Positions 42,426 to 50,851 of a stretch of DNA of 64,000 nt are shown in pieces (positions within the stretch are counted from its first letter, which is position 1; every line of letters begins with the position of its first letter). The notes below the pieces were generated by a model, which saw only the letters and a program-made list of their open reading frames with translations, made no database searches and had not been told where the DNA came from. The DNA lies in contig NZ_JANHDL010000004.1 in the NCBI RefSeq assembly GCF_024494655.1, positions 186,001 through 250,000 of the forward strand. Direction: 5' to 3'. The stretch comes from Halorubrum laminariae. GTDB taxonomy: Archaea; Halobacteriota; Halobacteria; Halobacteriales; Haloferacaceae. A program made the translations under genes and the position numbers.

Positions 42426-43034
42426 CTATACATCGCCAAGAGGGACGTAGTGAGTGTCTGAATTAGAGAATATACCTGCGGGTTGTGCCGCAAATCGGTA
42501 TGTGCCAGAAGGAACGTCAAAAATCACAGAGCGTGTGACCGACAAGCCCGGCTGTAGCTGATCGAACGAAATCGGTTCTGCTGATATCCGGCTGTCTTGG
42601 TCAGCGTAAATACCTGCTTCTGTGTCTGCATCGAATGTTCGATCCTCTCCATCAATCACCTTCAGAAAGTTTGTGGTGATGTCCAGAGACTCGTCACCGA
42701 CATTCTCCATGTCTAAGTTGACCACGAGGAAGATCCCGTCAGGAGTAGACCCAAGATCAGGGCCAGAGCCAATGTAGTCTTCAATAGTTGAATAATCATT
42801 CACGGTATATTGAATTTCCTGCGCTCCGTCGCCAACAGTGAATGTTTCTCCTATATCGTGTGTGAGTGTCTGTTGCTCATCTCCACCATCACTCCCTCCA
42901 TCGCTCCCGTCATTATTACCATCGTTACTGCCTCCATCACTTCCTCCATCATCTGTGCCACCATCTCCAGAACATCCTGCTAAGGCGCTAATCCCAACCA
43001 CACCGGAGGTGACGATGAATTGTCTTCTGTCCAT
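42426..43034 (-). CDS. Tat lipoprotein with DUF4352-like domain
   Basis: A 202-residue lipoprotein. The Tat signal 'MDRRQFIVTSGVVGISALAGC' is split here as MDRRQF and ISALAGC: twin arginine plus a lipobox Cys at 21. A Gly/Asp/Ser-rich linker of about 30 residues follows. The body (60-200) is a beta-sandwich of the DUF4352 type ('QEIQYTVNDYSTI', 'FLVVNLDMENVGDESLDI', 'LSVTRSVIFDVPSGTYRF'). It is anchored outside the membrane; role unknown. The TATA box at 43057-43065 lies 26 bases from the ATG, so the message is probably leaderless. Confidence 0.8.
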   Translation of the reverse strand: MDRRQFIVTSGVVGISALAGCSGDGGTDDGGSDGGSNDGNNDGSDGGSDGGDEQQTLTHDIGETFTVGDGAQEIQYTVNDYSTIEDYIGSGPDLGSTPDGIFLVVNLDMENVGDESLDITTNFLKVIDGEDRTFDADTEAGIYADQDSRISAEPISFDQLQPGLSVTRSVIFDVPSGTYRFAAQPAGIFSNSDTHYVPLGDV

Positions 43035-43056
43035 ATGCCAGTTGAGTGAGCATAGG

Positions 43057-43065
43057 TATAAAAAG
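43057..43065 (-). promoter_or_regulatory. TATA box of the lipoprotein gene
   Basis: On the minus strand CTTTTTATA, with centre 26 bases upstream of the ATG at 43034: a leaderless promoter. Confidence 0.5.
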
Positions 43066-43194
43066 ATAGGGCATACCTAATCCGATTGTTATCTACTCCA
43101 GTTATTCACACTCGAACGATATCACAAACAGATGACGGAGGAAGAACAGCTTGCACTTCTCCTCTATAATTGCTCTCGCCTATTGGAATAGGAT

Positions 43195-43638
43195 CTACTC
43201 CTCGTCCTCCTCCTCTCTCATCTCTCGTAGTTTCTTTTTTAGTTCGATCTCGTCTTCCATGTCATCAGGTGAGGTGTAGAATACATCCCCATCGACGTTT
43301 GCGAGGACAGTGCCGTTGTTCTCCTCGATTATAGTCTGATCAATCTCATTGATAAAGATCATCTTGTTATTGACCTGCCGTATCCCAATGTTAGAATCAT
43401 CTCGTTCCTGCAAGAGTTTATAGATGTTAATGAGGGTGTTGAGGCTACTAACAAGTAGAATTCCTACAGAGACATCGAAGGTTGACAGAGATTTTCGTTT
43501 GAATTGACCGCCGTACTCAATCTCGTCTTCTGCATCGAGTTCCTTTGCTAGGTCTTCGATTAGTTCGATTTTCTCCTCTTCAGACAGCTCTCCAGCTCCT
43601 TTGAGTAACCATTCGACTTTGTATTGTTCTTTCGTCAT
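43195..43638 (-). CDS. Hypothetical protein (147 aa)
   Basis: A 147-residue protein with a charged helical N-terminus ('ELSEEEKIELIEDLAKELD'), one hydrophobic helix ('VSVGILLVSSLNTLINIYKLL', about residues 56-76) and a C-terminal strand-rich part ending in a Glu/Lys/Arg helix. The hydrophobic helix could be a membrane segment. No family recognised. The DNA is AT-richer than the first 40 kb, as is the rest of 42.2-46.6 kb. Confidence 0.55.
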   Translation of the reverse strand: MTKEQYKVEWLLKGAGELSEEEKIELIEDLAKELDAEDEIEYGGQFKRKSLSTFDVSVGILLVSSLNTLINIYKLLQERDDSNIGIRQVNNKMIFINEIDQTIIEENNGTVLANVDGDVFYTSPDDMEDEIELKKKLREMREEEDEE

Positions 43639-43723
43639 ATGCTACGTTGTGCGCTATCGCATTTAAACCTCCAGATGGATTGAACTGTTCTACCTCAAAA
43701 ATTCAATCTGTAGATAGTAGTCG

Positions 43724-43976
43724 TCAGACAGCCCCTTGGATCCAGTCTACGACGTTTTCAATACCGTATGCACCAACCGAGACCGAGAATGCAAAGACCA
43801 GAAAAACAAACGCAACGAACAGGAATTCTACTCCATAGCTCACCCAATTTTCGGCGATTGATCTTCCCGATTGTATCGTTGAATGCGTCTCTCACATCAT
43901 CTTCATCGGACGTGATCCTATACACATATGGATCAGATTGAGAACCACTTTTTTTGACGAGATGATCAGCATTCAC
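43724..43976 (-). pseudogene. Frameshifted small membrane protein gene
   Basis: The frame from GTG 43976 reads 'NADHLVKKSGSQSDPYVY', 'TSDEDDVRDAFNDTIG' and then runs into a Cys/Arg-rich end at 43758. In the +1 frame from about 43870 the DNA instead encodes a convincing membrane helix and tail: 'AENWVSYGVEFLFVAF', 'VFLVFAFSVSVGAYG', 'IENVVDWIQGAV', stop at 43724. So one base was lost or gained near 43860-43880, or a sequencing error or programmed shift is present. The GTG overlaps the stop of the upstream gene by 4 bases (GTGA), as in a working operon. Confidence 0.55.
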
Positions 43977-44164
43977 AGCGGCTTTTCAGCTCTTCGTGTT
44001 AGATAATCCTCCTTATCCTCGCCCACCATCACCAACGAAACATCGTCTCCTCTATCAAGCGCCTTCAGGTTCTGCCTGTATTGTCTTCTAATATCTCGTC
44101 TGAACTTCCGAGCTTGGGCAAAGTCAGGATATACCTTCTTTAGAAAATCGACAATAGAACTCAT
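43973..44164 (-). CDS. Small basic protein (63 aa)
   Basis: A 63-residue helical protein ('MSSIVDFLKKVYPDFAQAR', 'KFRRDIRRQYRQNLKALDR') with an unusually high Arg/Lys content for a haloarchaeon and no recognised domain. It overlaps the upstream gene by 1 base (TGATG) and the downstream one by 4, so three small genes (44394 to 43724) form an operon. A nucleic-acid-binding role is possible because of the charge. Confidence 0.5.
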   Translation of the reverse strand: MSSIVDFLKKVYPDFAQARKFRRDIRRQYRQNLKALDRGDDVSLVMVGEDKEDYLTRRAEKPL

Positions 44165-44394
44165 CAGGTCGAGGCCACGTATATATTAGATTCTGCTTTC
44201 ACATGAACCGCATATTCTCCGTCAGTCTCTGAATAAGCATCTTTGACCCATTCATGATCTAAAACTTCCTCAACAGTAAGCCCAGCACTCGATATAGATA
44301 CCTCTACTGTGTAATCTCCGTTCGGATGAGGGCTTTTACGCTTGGTTTCAAATTCAGATTCAATTCGAGCCTCGATACGCTCCTCTGTAGACAT
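44164..44394 (-). CDS. Small protein (76 aa), first gene of a three-gene operon
   Basis: A 76-residue protein with an amphipathic N-terminal helix ('STEERIEARIESEFETKRK') and two strands ('DYTVEVSISSAGLTVEEVL', 'GEYAVHVKAESNIYVAST'). It is coupled to the basic protein by the TGATG overlap. Beta-helix-beta proteins of this size are often antitoxins or ribbon-type regulators, but I recognise no family. Confidence 0.5.
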   Translation of the reverse strand: MSTEERIEARIESEFETKRKSPHPNGDYTVEVSISSAGLTVEEVLDHEWVKDAYSETDGEYAVHVKAESNIYVAST

Positions 44395-44446
44395 ATCTGC
44401 CGTTTATTTGTAGTGTCTCATAATGGTTTGCCTATCTACTACCCTC

Positions 44447-45135
44447 GTGTTCAGATAAGCTGATTCCATGCGAAGGCAAAAGATCTGAGCTACTCGTTTG
44501 CTGTTTCTGCTTCGGCGTTGCTGAAACAGTTTGAGAAACTGGTAGTTCTACGTTTTACTTCACGAAAGACACGTTCAATGCTGTTCCGATTTCCATGTCG
44601 TTCGTATTTGAAATTGAGATCATGTTTTTCACAAGCTCGATGAAGTGGAACCGCACCATCAACGAGAAAGATCGCATCGTCCACATCGTGTTTGTCGCGG
44701 AGTTCCGCAAAAAACTGATCGGCGATCACGTTCGTTCTTGTCGGCTCAAGCCTTGTATGTAGTAAATCGTTCGAGTCGGGATCGACGGCAGCATACAGCC
44801 AATACTGTTCATCGTTAAGCTGAATCACAGTCTCGTCAACCGCGACGTGATTCGGGCTCCGATCTGATTCCGGCTGTAAATCGGCCTTATGAACCCAGTT
44901 ATGAACGGTGGATCGAACCCGATCAACACCGAAAACCTCAAGAAACGAAACAGTATTCGAAAGCGATAATCCAGCCAAATGGAGCTGAATACTGAGCTTC
45001 ATCAACAGCCGCGGTGTTGCTTCTCGCTCCACAAACTCTAAGTTGATCTTGTCCAAACAGCCGCTGAGGCGGTCGTTTTCGGGCATGACCACTTTGAAAA
45101 CGCACCGCCTCACTTTTCAAACCTTATCTGAACAC
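44447..45135. mobile_element. IS6-family insertion sequence copy (689 bp)
   Basis: A perfect 13-bp terminal inverted repeat, GTGTTCAGATAAG, stands at 44447-44459 and inverted at 45123-45135, around one IS6-type transposase frame. The reading frame of the transposase reaches the left repeat, as normal for the family. The 8 bases next to each end (CTACCCTC left, CGTCTCTA right) do not match, so no target duplication is left, which suggests rearrangement after insertion. Confidence 0.8.
44451..45086 (-). pseudogene. IS6-type transposase with in-frame stop near its end
   Basis: Start ATG 45086 (MPENDRLSGCLDKINLEF), the usual IS6 beginning; the frame start at 45113 is not needed. The D-D-E core is intact: 'HVAVDETVIQL', 'AIFLVDGAVPL', 'NSIERVFREVKRRT'. 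At 44490-44492 a TAG interrupts the frame after 'AETANE', where relatives have a tryptophan (TGG). Reading on gives 'LRSFAFAWNQLI' and a natural stop at 44451 inside the terminal repeat. The protein therefore loses 13 residues. IS6 transposases work by replicative transposition and cointegrate formation; this copy is probably impaired or supplied in trans. Confidence 0.7.
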
Positions 45136-45294
45136 CGTCTCTACTACTCCAACCGATCTTACATACCTACCCTACCCACCCCCCACTCCAATGCGGTCGT
45201 GCGGGCGGGCGTGAACAGACCAAGCTCCTTACCATACTCAACTCTCTAAAATCGCTGTTTGAAGGGGTCGGAATATAGCCCATATAGAGGGTGT

Positions 45295-45315
45295 TTTCGG
45301 GTCGTTTTCCCGAAA
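45295..45315. terminator. Hairpin TTTCGGG / CCCGAAA
   Basis: A 7-bp perfect stem with a 7-base loop containing TTTT, in the 270-base gap between the IS6 copy and the interrupted frame at 45408. It could end transcription from the minus-strand frame on its right. No gene is seen in the gap. Confidence 0.25.
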
Positions 45316-45407
45316 CCCCATCCAGAACCTATAGAGAACGCCTGAGAGTACAAAATCAAGGTGGAAAAGAGATTTTGAACGGCGAAAACCCGCTAACCCT
45401 TCGTCGT

Positions 45408-45860
45408 CTATTGATCTTCGTTTTCTTCCTTCGCTTCTCGTTGAGCTGTCTCACGGAGGAATTCAATCATCTTCTCTTCATTTTCCTCAACTCGTTCTGC
45501 TTGACCCGAATCGTCGTGGATAGCGCAGAACCCGTGTTCATTCAATCCATTCTGATTCTTACAACGCTCTCCATTATCCTTCTCAAAGAGGCATTGGCCC
45601 CAGAAATCGTCCCAATCTACGTCCTCAGTCTGGTCGTCCAGATCCCACTCCTATTCTGATTCTTCTAGAGTGTCGTACTCCCAATCCGTCTGAGGGATCT
45701 GAGATAGAACTTTCTTCGGGTCGTCTGTATCAGCGCCTTCGTAGATTTTTGCAGTCTTCTCACTCTCTTTATAGACGAGATCGGATAGCATACGAACGTC
45801 CTTATGAACGTCCCGTGCGTCCTCTCTATGCGATATGAGGATAAGATCATCCGTCTTTAG
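45408..45860 (-). pseudogene. Interrupted gene with a zinc-finger-like C-terminal half
   Basis: One minus-strand frame reads through 45860-45654 with coding character ('KTDDLILISHREDARDV', 'VYKESEKTAKIYEGADTDD', 'LSQIPQTDWEYDTLEESE'). It hits a TAG at 45653-45651 and continues as 'EWDLDDQTEDVDWDDFW', 'CLFEKDNGERC', 'NEHGFCAIHDD' and a Glu-rich helix to a stop at 45408. The second half has a Cys-Cys-Cys-His set like a small zinc finger, but no start codon. There is no in-frame ATG at the beginning either (the first is at 45791). I read it as a decayed single gene; two overlapping small genes are the alternative. Confidence 0.45.
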
Positions 45861-46070
45861 TTAAGTCTGATAGTAATATTTCTCTGTAGTATTATGCTCA
45901 GAAGTATTGAGAAGTACTAATCGAACGAGTTGGACAGCGTATCCATCGAAACCAAGCGATGAAGCAACCTAGAAACGAGGTTTTCTTACCGTAGCGAGGG
46001 TAAATGGGTAGAATTCGAGCGGAAACTGTGCTAGAATAGTATTACTGAGAGTATTAACTAAAGACCGATG
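45848..46070. repeat. Imperfect 31-bp inverted repeat flanking 161 bp
   Basis: On the minus strand 45848-45878 begins TATTACT and ends TTAACTAAAGACGGATG. On the plus strand 46040-46070 begins TATTACT and ends TTAACTAAAGACCGATG. The arms match at 24-25 of 31 positions, with a perfect 12-bp core TTAACTAAAGAC. Each arm leads outwards into an open frame that starts LKTD after a TAA. It may be divergent promoters copied from each other, ends of a small element, or a duplicated gene start. The region between the arms has no gene. Confidence 0.5.
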
Positions 46071-46276
46071 CTACTCCTCTACGACCCACAGATCTACAGG
46101 TTCAAAAGCAACTCCCGGAGACAGGTCCTGATCAAAGACCTGACGTCGTCGACCAGATCAATCTAACCCAGTTCCACAACGCAGAGAACGCCGTAATATC
46201 CAGTTCCAGCAGCGAGGACTACATTCGAGGCCTACACAGCAGAATCGACGAAGTACGCCGGAGAGAAGAAATCACA

Positions 46277-46525
46277 ATGCCTCTTGAAACAGAATCTATG
46301 GAAACCGTAGAGGTAGAAAAGACTCCGGCCTACCAAGCACCAAAAATCTCTCCTGACATACCCGGCTGTACCACCATGACCCATCTCCGGTACGACAAAA
46401 GGCGTCCCAGCTGCCAGGTACCAAAAGGCCGGAACCTGGCCCGCCGGATTTTCAACGAGGTCGGATTCCCTGACGCAGCACTCATCTACGCAATCAGATT
46501 CTTCGAAGAACAACTGGAACTATAG
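46277..46525 (+). CDS. Hypothetical protein or fragment (82 aa from first ATG)
   Basis: The frame is open from 46058, just inside the inverted repeat, but the first ATG is at 46277. The upstream part also looks coding ('QVQKQLPETGPDQRPDVVD', 'INLTQFHNAENAVISSS', 'YIRGLHSRIDEVRRREE'), so this is probably a gene that lost its start. The C-terminal part has 'GCTTMTHLRYDKRRPSC' and a helix 'RRIFNEVGFPDAALIYAIR'. I recognise no family. Confidence 0.35.
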   Translation: MPLETESMETVEVEKTPAYQAPKISPDIPGCTTMTHLRYDKRRPSCQVPKGRNLARRIFNEVGFPDAALIYAIRFFEEQLEL

Positions 46526-46650
46526 GTGGCATACTGAGTATATGAGAGCTCGATAATCCGGTCAACAACGCTGTACTCCTCGTCTAAGATTTCTGGGGAC
46601 ATCAGCAGCTAAGTCACTGTTACTGGTTCTGGTTTAGACTAAGTAAAGGT

Positions 46651-46672
46651 TATAAGGCCACCATTACGTAAT
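46651..46672 (+). promoter_or_regulatory. TATA box and ATTACGTAAT palindrome before the defence operon
   Basis: TATAAGG at 46651-46657 is about 26 bases before the start region at 46675-46684, so the transcript is leaderless or nearly so. A perfect 10-bp palindrome ATTACGTAAT (46663-46672) lies between the box and the start, a good place for a repressor such as the AbrB-like protein encoded next. Confidence 0.45.
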
Positions 46673-46683
46673 ATATGTATCAA

Positions 46684-46911
46684 ATGACTCAGAAAACAAT
46701 CGGACAGAATACCGGCCAATCAGGCCGTGTGAATCTGTCTGGTCCTGAACTTGCTCAATTCGATGCTGACGTCGGCGATCCAATAAAGATAGATGTCGCT
46801 GAGTCGAAGGGAATTGCTAAAGCCATCATAGAGAATAGTGTCGAAGAAGAATTCGTTATTGTTTCCAAACCAGTCAATATATCATCATCTACGGGGGAAA
46901 TAAATGAGTAG
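46684..46911 (+). CDS. AbrB/SpoVT-like small protein, first gene of the defence operon
   Basis: A 75-residue protein (ATG 46684; ATG 46675 is possible). 'SGRVNLSGPELAQFDADVGDPIKIDV' (in parts: 'SGRVNLSGPELAQF', 'GDPIKIDV') resembles a swapped-hairpin AbrB-type DNA-binding domain, and 'SVEEEFVIVSKP' gives a last strand. Such proteins are repressors or antitoxins. Its stop overlaps the start of the DUF499 gene by 8 bases (ATGAGTAG), so it is made together with the ATPase. The palindrome at 46663 may be its operator. This would give the defence operon a built-in regulator. Confidence 0.6.
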   Translation: MTQKTIGQNTGQSGRVNLSGPELAQFDADVGDPIKIDVAESKGIAKAIIENSVEEEFVIVSKPVNISSSTGEINE

Positions 46912-49900
46912 CGAGTATCCCTCTCTGTTCGACAGTTGCCAACCTCGCGAGGATGTGCTCGACGGTTCTCTTCAGGAGGAACAGTTTGCTGCAAAACTAT
47001 CTACCGTTGTTCACAACCCCGATAATGCTGCCCCTGTCTACCGCGATTCCGGCTCTTTCTATGATATGACCTACCCCACAGAGGGGCTGCAAACACTCCT
47101 TTCAAACCTCACCGGGCGGTTTCTTGCGACGACAGAGTACGATCCCGGTTCATACACCTCGAGTATTCTTTGTCTTGACACACGCTTCGGCGGTGGGAAA
47201 ACACACGACTTGATTGCTGCCTACCACCTCGCGGAAAACCCGAGCACGATCAAGAATCTCTCACACTATCTTTTGGATGGCGACGATACACTTGCGTCCA
47301 ACTACCAGGACGCAGTTGCTGATAATCTCGATATTGCGACCGGCGTTTTCATCGGGACGAAAGCCGACAGCAAAGATGCTCGCCACGCTGACGACGATCC
47401 GAATGCTCCAAACACCCGTACAATGTGGGGCGAACTGGCCTACCAGCTCTACGGTCTTGATGGCTACGAGTTTGTCAAAGACTACGATCAAGACCAGGCT
47501 GCTCCTGGTGAAGGTACTCTTTCAAAGCTCTTCGCTCAATATGACCAGCCGGCGCTGATCCTGATCGACGAGATTGCTGACTACATGAACAAGGCCGCCG
47601 GCATGCCTGTCGGCGATAAAACGCTTGCCGATCAGACGCTTTCGTTTGTGATGGCGCTGCTTGAAGCAGCTTCCGAATCGGATAACGTGACGGTCGTCTA
47701 CTCTATCGCAGATACAGCATTCGGCGAGCAGGCCGACCGGGTTCGGGACAGCGTTAATGACCACATCGAGGAGGTCAACGAGATTGGTCGCCGACAACAC
47801 AAGACAATCACCCCCACGGGTGAAAATGAGATCGGTAAAGTGCTACAACACCGGCTGTTTACTGAGGTTCCAGACGATACTTCTCGTGAAGCCGCTGACA
47901 CCTACTTCCAGTTCTACGACCAGGAAGATCGTCAATATCCACAGGAAGCAACTGACGCCGGCTACGTAGATGTCCTTGCACGTGAGTACCCCTTCCACCC
48001 CTCACTGATTAATGCGCTCACGGACAAGATCGATACAATCCCCCGGTTTCAGCGTACTCGTGATGCCCTCCGCTTGCTTGCGCGAGCTGTCTACTATCTC
48101 TGGAATCACCAACCGGAGAGTTATGACCGTCACTGGATTCGGATTTACGACCTTACAGTCGCCGATGACGATCCCGGTGGTGGGGTTCAGACGATTCTTC
48201 GTGAGCGGCTCTTTGACTTTGTCGATCTTGGCCCTGCAGTCACTGCCGACATCTACGACGATGACGGGACTGCTCACGCCCAACTTGAGGACCGCAAATG
48301 GACCGAAAACGGTCTTCCACCGCTCGGCACTCACCTGACAACGACGGTTCTCTGGCACAGTCTCGCGTATGGTGAGCAGGCAGCCGGCCTGACACACGCC
48401 GACTTGAACCTCGCCATCGGCCACCCGGACCTGAACTTCGACGACTACGATGCCGCACTATCTGCGCTCCGGGGCGACGACATGGACGTCGCGTGTTATT
48501 TCCTCTACGAGGAAGAGCGAATCCGGTTCAAGCAAGAACCAAACCTGATTCGAATCATCGATCAGCGGATAGAGTCCACTCCAGAAGCGACCGCACATTC
48601 GCGTTTCGAGAACCGTCTCACTTCGAAGGAGATTGGGGACGGTGGCTTCCAGCCAGTCGTGTTCCCCGAATCGCCGGCGGACTTACCTGATACACCCGAC
48701 ACACCGAAACTCGCGGTTATGCATCCGGACACCGCTGCTGTCGAGGATGGTGGTGATACGCCGCCAAGCCGTGTGACCCAGCTTTACGAGCAGCAAGCCG
48801 CGAAACACGAGGGGGAGACAGAGACGCGTATCTACAAAAACTACGCCCTGTTCCTCGCTCCTGACGCTGACCGGATGGATGCAGCGATCGATGAGGCTCG
48901 GCGTCTCGAAGCAATTGAGGCCTTACTTGATAGTCCTGAGCAGAAGGCCGACCTCTCGTCGGAGCAAATCGAGGAGCTCCGAGAGCGAAGCGACGAGGCA
49001 CAGCTGATGCTTGGGGAGCTCGTACGGAACGTCTATCGTCACCTCTACTACCCAGACCGGAACGGGCTAACTCACATCACCATCGGCGCGACCGAATCTA
49101 ACGGCGGGACGACGTTGGTCGATGCTGTTCAGACAACGCTCGAAGATAAGATCGTGAAACGCGACGCCGGTGCTCGTGGATCCGCGCACGTTCAACAGAA
49201 ACTCTGGCAACAGACTCAGGACGTTATGTCCACCGACGCGCTGGTCAACCAGTACGCGAAGAAGCCCGGACTGGACTACCTCTTCAGCACGAAACCGATT
49301 CGCGAGACTGTCTCCACCCTCGTTAGTGATCACGGGTACGCCTATTGGGATGGCGAGTCCGGAACTGCGTACTGGGCCGGGACAACAGAGCCTAAGGCGT
49401 GGCCACACCCCGAACCGTTCGTGGATTCCCCCGATGTTGAGACATCGATTCGGGACAGCAACGTCCAGATCGGGAGTGCCTTCGTCGTCTACCGAGATAT
49501 CGACGCGCTTGTCGACGACCATCTCGACGAAATCGACCGACCAGAACAGACGGTCGCTACCTGTGCTGAATGTGGGACGGAGATTGAAAACCCAGAAGGT
49601 ACCGAACCCCACTACTGTGAGGAACACCAGTCTGATACGACCTGTAGTTCCTGCGGCAAAGAGGTCGCTAGCGAGCAGTTGCTGGACGAACGCGGTCGCT
49701 GCCAGGAGTGCCAGCCCGACGAGTCCTGGGACGCGAGCAAGAAGATGATGTCTGCCTCACGGGCGTTCTCGGAAGTCCGGCGTGATGCGGAATCGAAGGC
49801 CGGGACGGACCGGACGCCACTACTTGAAGAGGTGACTATCCAGGTCGGCGGGGATGATCCCTTCCAGGCGGCCAAGTTCGTCAGTCAGCGCCCTGGATTC

Positions 49901-50203
49901 AAAGCCCGTGAAGACGCGGTGACGGTTCGAATGGAGTACGAAACCCGGACTGACGACGGAACGTACAGCGCCGAATTCACAGGGTCACCGAGCCGATTCC
50001 GGGACGTGATCGACCAGCCCGGCTCGTTCGGCGATGATCGAGAAACAATCCAGTTCCGCTTCCAGTTCGACGAGCCCGAACCGATCACCGACGCGGGCGA
50101 TGACCTCCTCGCTGGCCTCGATAATGACCTCGATGCGGGCAACATCGACGTCCGGGTCGAGGGTCGTGGCCCGATTCGGGCGAGTTCGGAGGTGACGGTC
50201 TGA
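46904..50203 (+). CDS. DUF499-family P-loop ATPase (defence operon)
   Basis: A 1099-residue ATPase of the DUF499/COG1483 family: Walker A 'DTRFGGGKTHDLIAAYHL' with GGGKT at 96-100, Walker B 'ALILIDEIADYMNKAAG', the conserved 'FHPSLINALTDKI', 'RFQRTRDALRLLARAVYYLW', and a later region with two zinc knuckles at about 885-930 ('CAECGTEIENP', 'CSSCGKEVAS', 'CQEC'). Family members occur in archaeal and bacterial defence islands with a DUF1156 methylase and a helicase; the mechanism is not known to me. The zinc ribbons near the C-terminus suggest nucleic-acid or partner binding. Overlaps with both neighbours show one operon. Confidence 0.88.
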   Translation: MSSEYPSLFDSCQPREDVLDGSLQEEQFAAKLSTVVHNPDNAAPVYRDSGSFYDMTYPTEGLQTLLSNLTGRFLATTEYDPGSYTSSILCLDTRFGGGKTHDLIAAYHLAENPSTIKNLSHYLLDGDDTLASNYQDAVADNLDIATGVFIGTKADSKDARHADDDPNAPNTRTMWGELAYQLYGLDGYEFVKDYDQDQAAPGEGTLSKLFAQYDQPALILIDEIADYMNKAAGMPVGDKTLADQTLSFVMALLEAASESDNVTVVYSIADTAFGEQADRVRDSVNDHIEEVNEIGRRQHKTITPTGENEIGKVLQHRLFTEVPDDTSREAADTYFQFYDQEDRQYPQEATDAGYVDVLAREYPFHPSLINALTDKIDTIPRFQRTRDALRLLARAVYYLWNHQPESYDRHWIRIYDLTVADDDPGGGVQTILRERLFDFVDLGPAVTADIYDDDGTAHAQLEDRKWTENGLPPLGTHLTTTVLWHSLAYGEQAAGLTHADLNLAIGHPDLNFDDYDAALSALRGDDMDVACYFLYEEERIRFKQEPNLIRIIDQRIESTPEATAHSRFENRLTSKEIGDGGFQPVVFPESPADLPDTPDTPKLAVMHPDTAAVEDGGDTPPSRVTQLYEQQAAKHEGETETRIYKNYALFLAPDADRMDAAIDEARRLEAIEALLDSPEQKADLSSEQIEELRERSDEAQLMLGELVRNVYRHLYYPDRNGLTHITIGATESNGGTTLVDAVQTTLEDKIVKRDAGARGSAHVQQKLWQQTQDVMSTDALVNQYAKKPGLDYLFSTKPIRETVSTLVSDHGYAYWDGESGTAYWAGTTEPKAWPHPEPFVDSPDVETSIRDSNVQIGSAFVVYRDIDALVDDHLDEIDRPEQTVATCAECGTEIENPEGTEPHYCEEHQSDTTCSSCGKEVASEQLLDERGRCQECQPDESWDASKKMMSASRAFSEVRRDAESKAGTDRTPLLEEVTIQVGGDDPFQAAKFVSQRPGFKAREDAVTVRMEYETRTDDGTYSAEFTGSPSRFRDVIDQPGSFGDDRETIQFRFQFDEPEPITDAGDDLLAGLDNDLDAGNIDVRVEGRGPIRASSEVTV

Positions 50204-50844
50204 TGGCGAGCCGCGGATCGGATTTTGCGACCTCACCTGCTGAGGGAACAGAGGAGGATCGGTTGGTCCGCTACGGAACGAGTATGTTCGGTGGTCGCCC
50301 AACGTTCACGCTCGTCCGCCGAGAGACAGACAGTGGAGGCGAGTGGACGCTCCACGAACTACTCCCTCGCGAGCAGGCCGAAGCCCGCCGTGATCGCTTG
50401 GAGCGGGATGGTCGTTCGCTGAGTATCACTCCAGTCGAGGATCTCGTCTCGGACATCGCTGGCGACGACCTCCTTTCCAAGCTCGATGGTTGGACGTGGG
50501 ATGAGTGGGCCGGCGCAAAGGTCGCACGGCTTGACCCGACCCGCGTCCGTGCGCTCCAGGACGTCGTCCGGGAAGCGATCGAGGGCACGCCAGGAGATTC
50601 ATCAGAAGTTCTCACCGGGGGGGCTGGATTCGTGTTCCTACCCGAGACGGCAGGCGTGCGGCTTGCTGTTGCCTTCCGTGGCGTGAAGCCGATCCAACGT
50701 ATCGACCGGATGCGGTCGCTGGCTCGAGGTGTTGCACGGATGAGCGATGAGGAGTGTTACTACTGGTACGCAAAGTGTCGGTCTCCGTCGAGTCCGAACG
50801 GTGAAAAGGCACTTCGAGTGTTGCTGACGGACCACATCAAGTGA
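50203..50844 (+). CDS. Small partner protein of the DUF499 system (213 aa)
   Basis: Coupled to the ATPase by TGATG. A 213-residue alpha/beta protein: 'YGTSMFGGRPTFTLVRRE', 'WTLHELLPREQAEARRDRLE', 'TGGAGFVFLPETAGVRLAV', 'AFRGVKPIQRIDRMRSLA' and the end 'SDEECYYWYAKC' and 'GEKALRVLLTDHIK'. A protein of about this size (DUF3780 or a haloarchaeal equivalent) regularly sits between DUF499 and DUF1156 genes. I assign it by position and size, not by a motif. It is likely a subunit of the ATPase or methylase complex. Confidence 0.6.
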   Translation: MASRGSDFATSPAEGTEEDRLVRYGTSMFGGRPTFTLVRRETDSGGEWTLHELLPREQAEARRDRLERDGRSLSITPVEDLVSDIAGDDLLSKLDGWTWDEWAGAKVARLDPTRVRALQDVVREAIEGTPGDSSEVLTGGAGFVFLPETAGVRLAVAFRGVKPIQRIDRMRSLARGVARMSDEECYYWYAKCRSPSSPNGEKALRVLLTDHIK

Positions 50845-50851
50845 TCTAACT

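Noticed and set aside
45291..45659. 122-codon plus-strand hydrophobic frame
   Set aside because: It is antisense to the acidic zinc-finger-like frame (45408-45650), whose composition is the one expected of a haloarchaeal protein.
44451..45860. Pyrrolysine or suppressor read-through as explanation of the two TAG codons
   Set aside because: No pyl genes or suppressor tRNA are visible in the window and the region is generally decayed, so plain mutation is the simpler reading; kept only as a check.
46232..46513. 93-codon minus-strand frame
   Set aside because: Aromatic- and Cys-rich shadow of the plus-strand frame ending at 46525.
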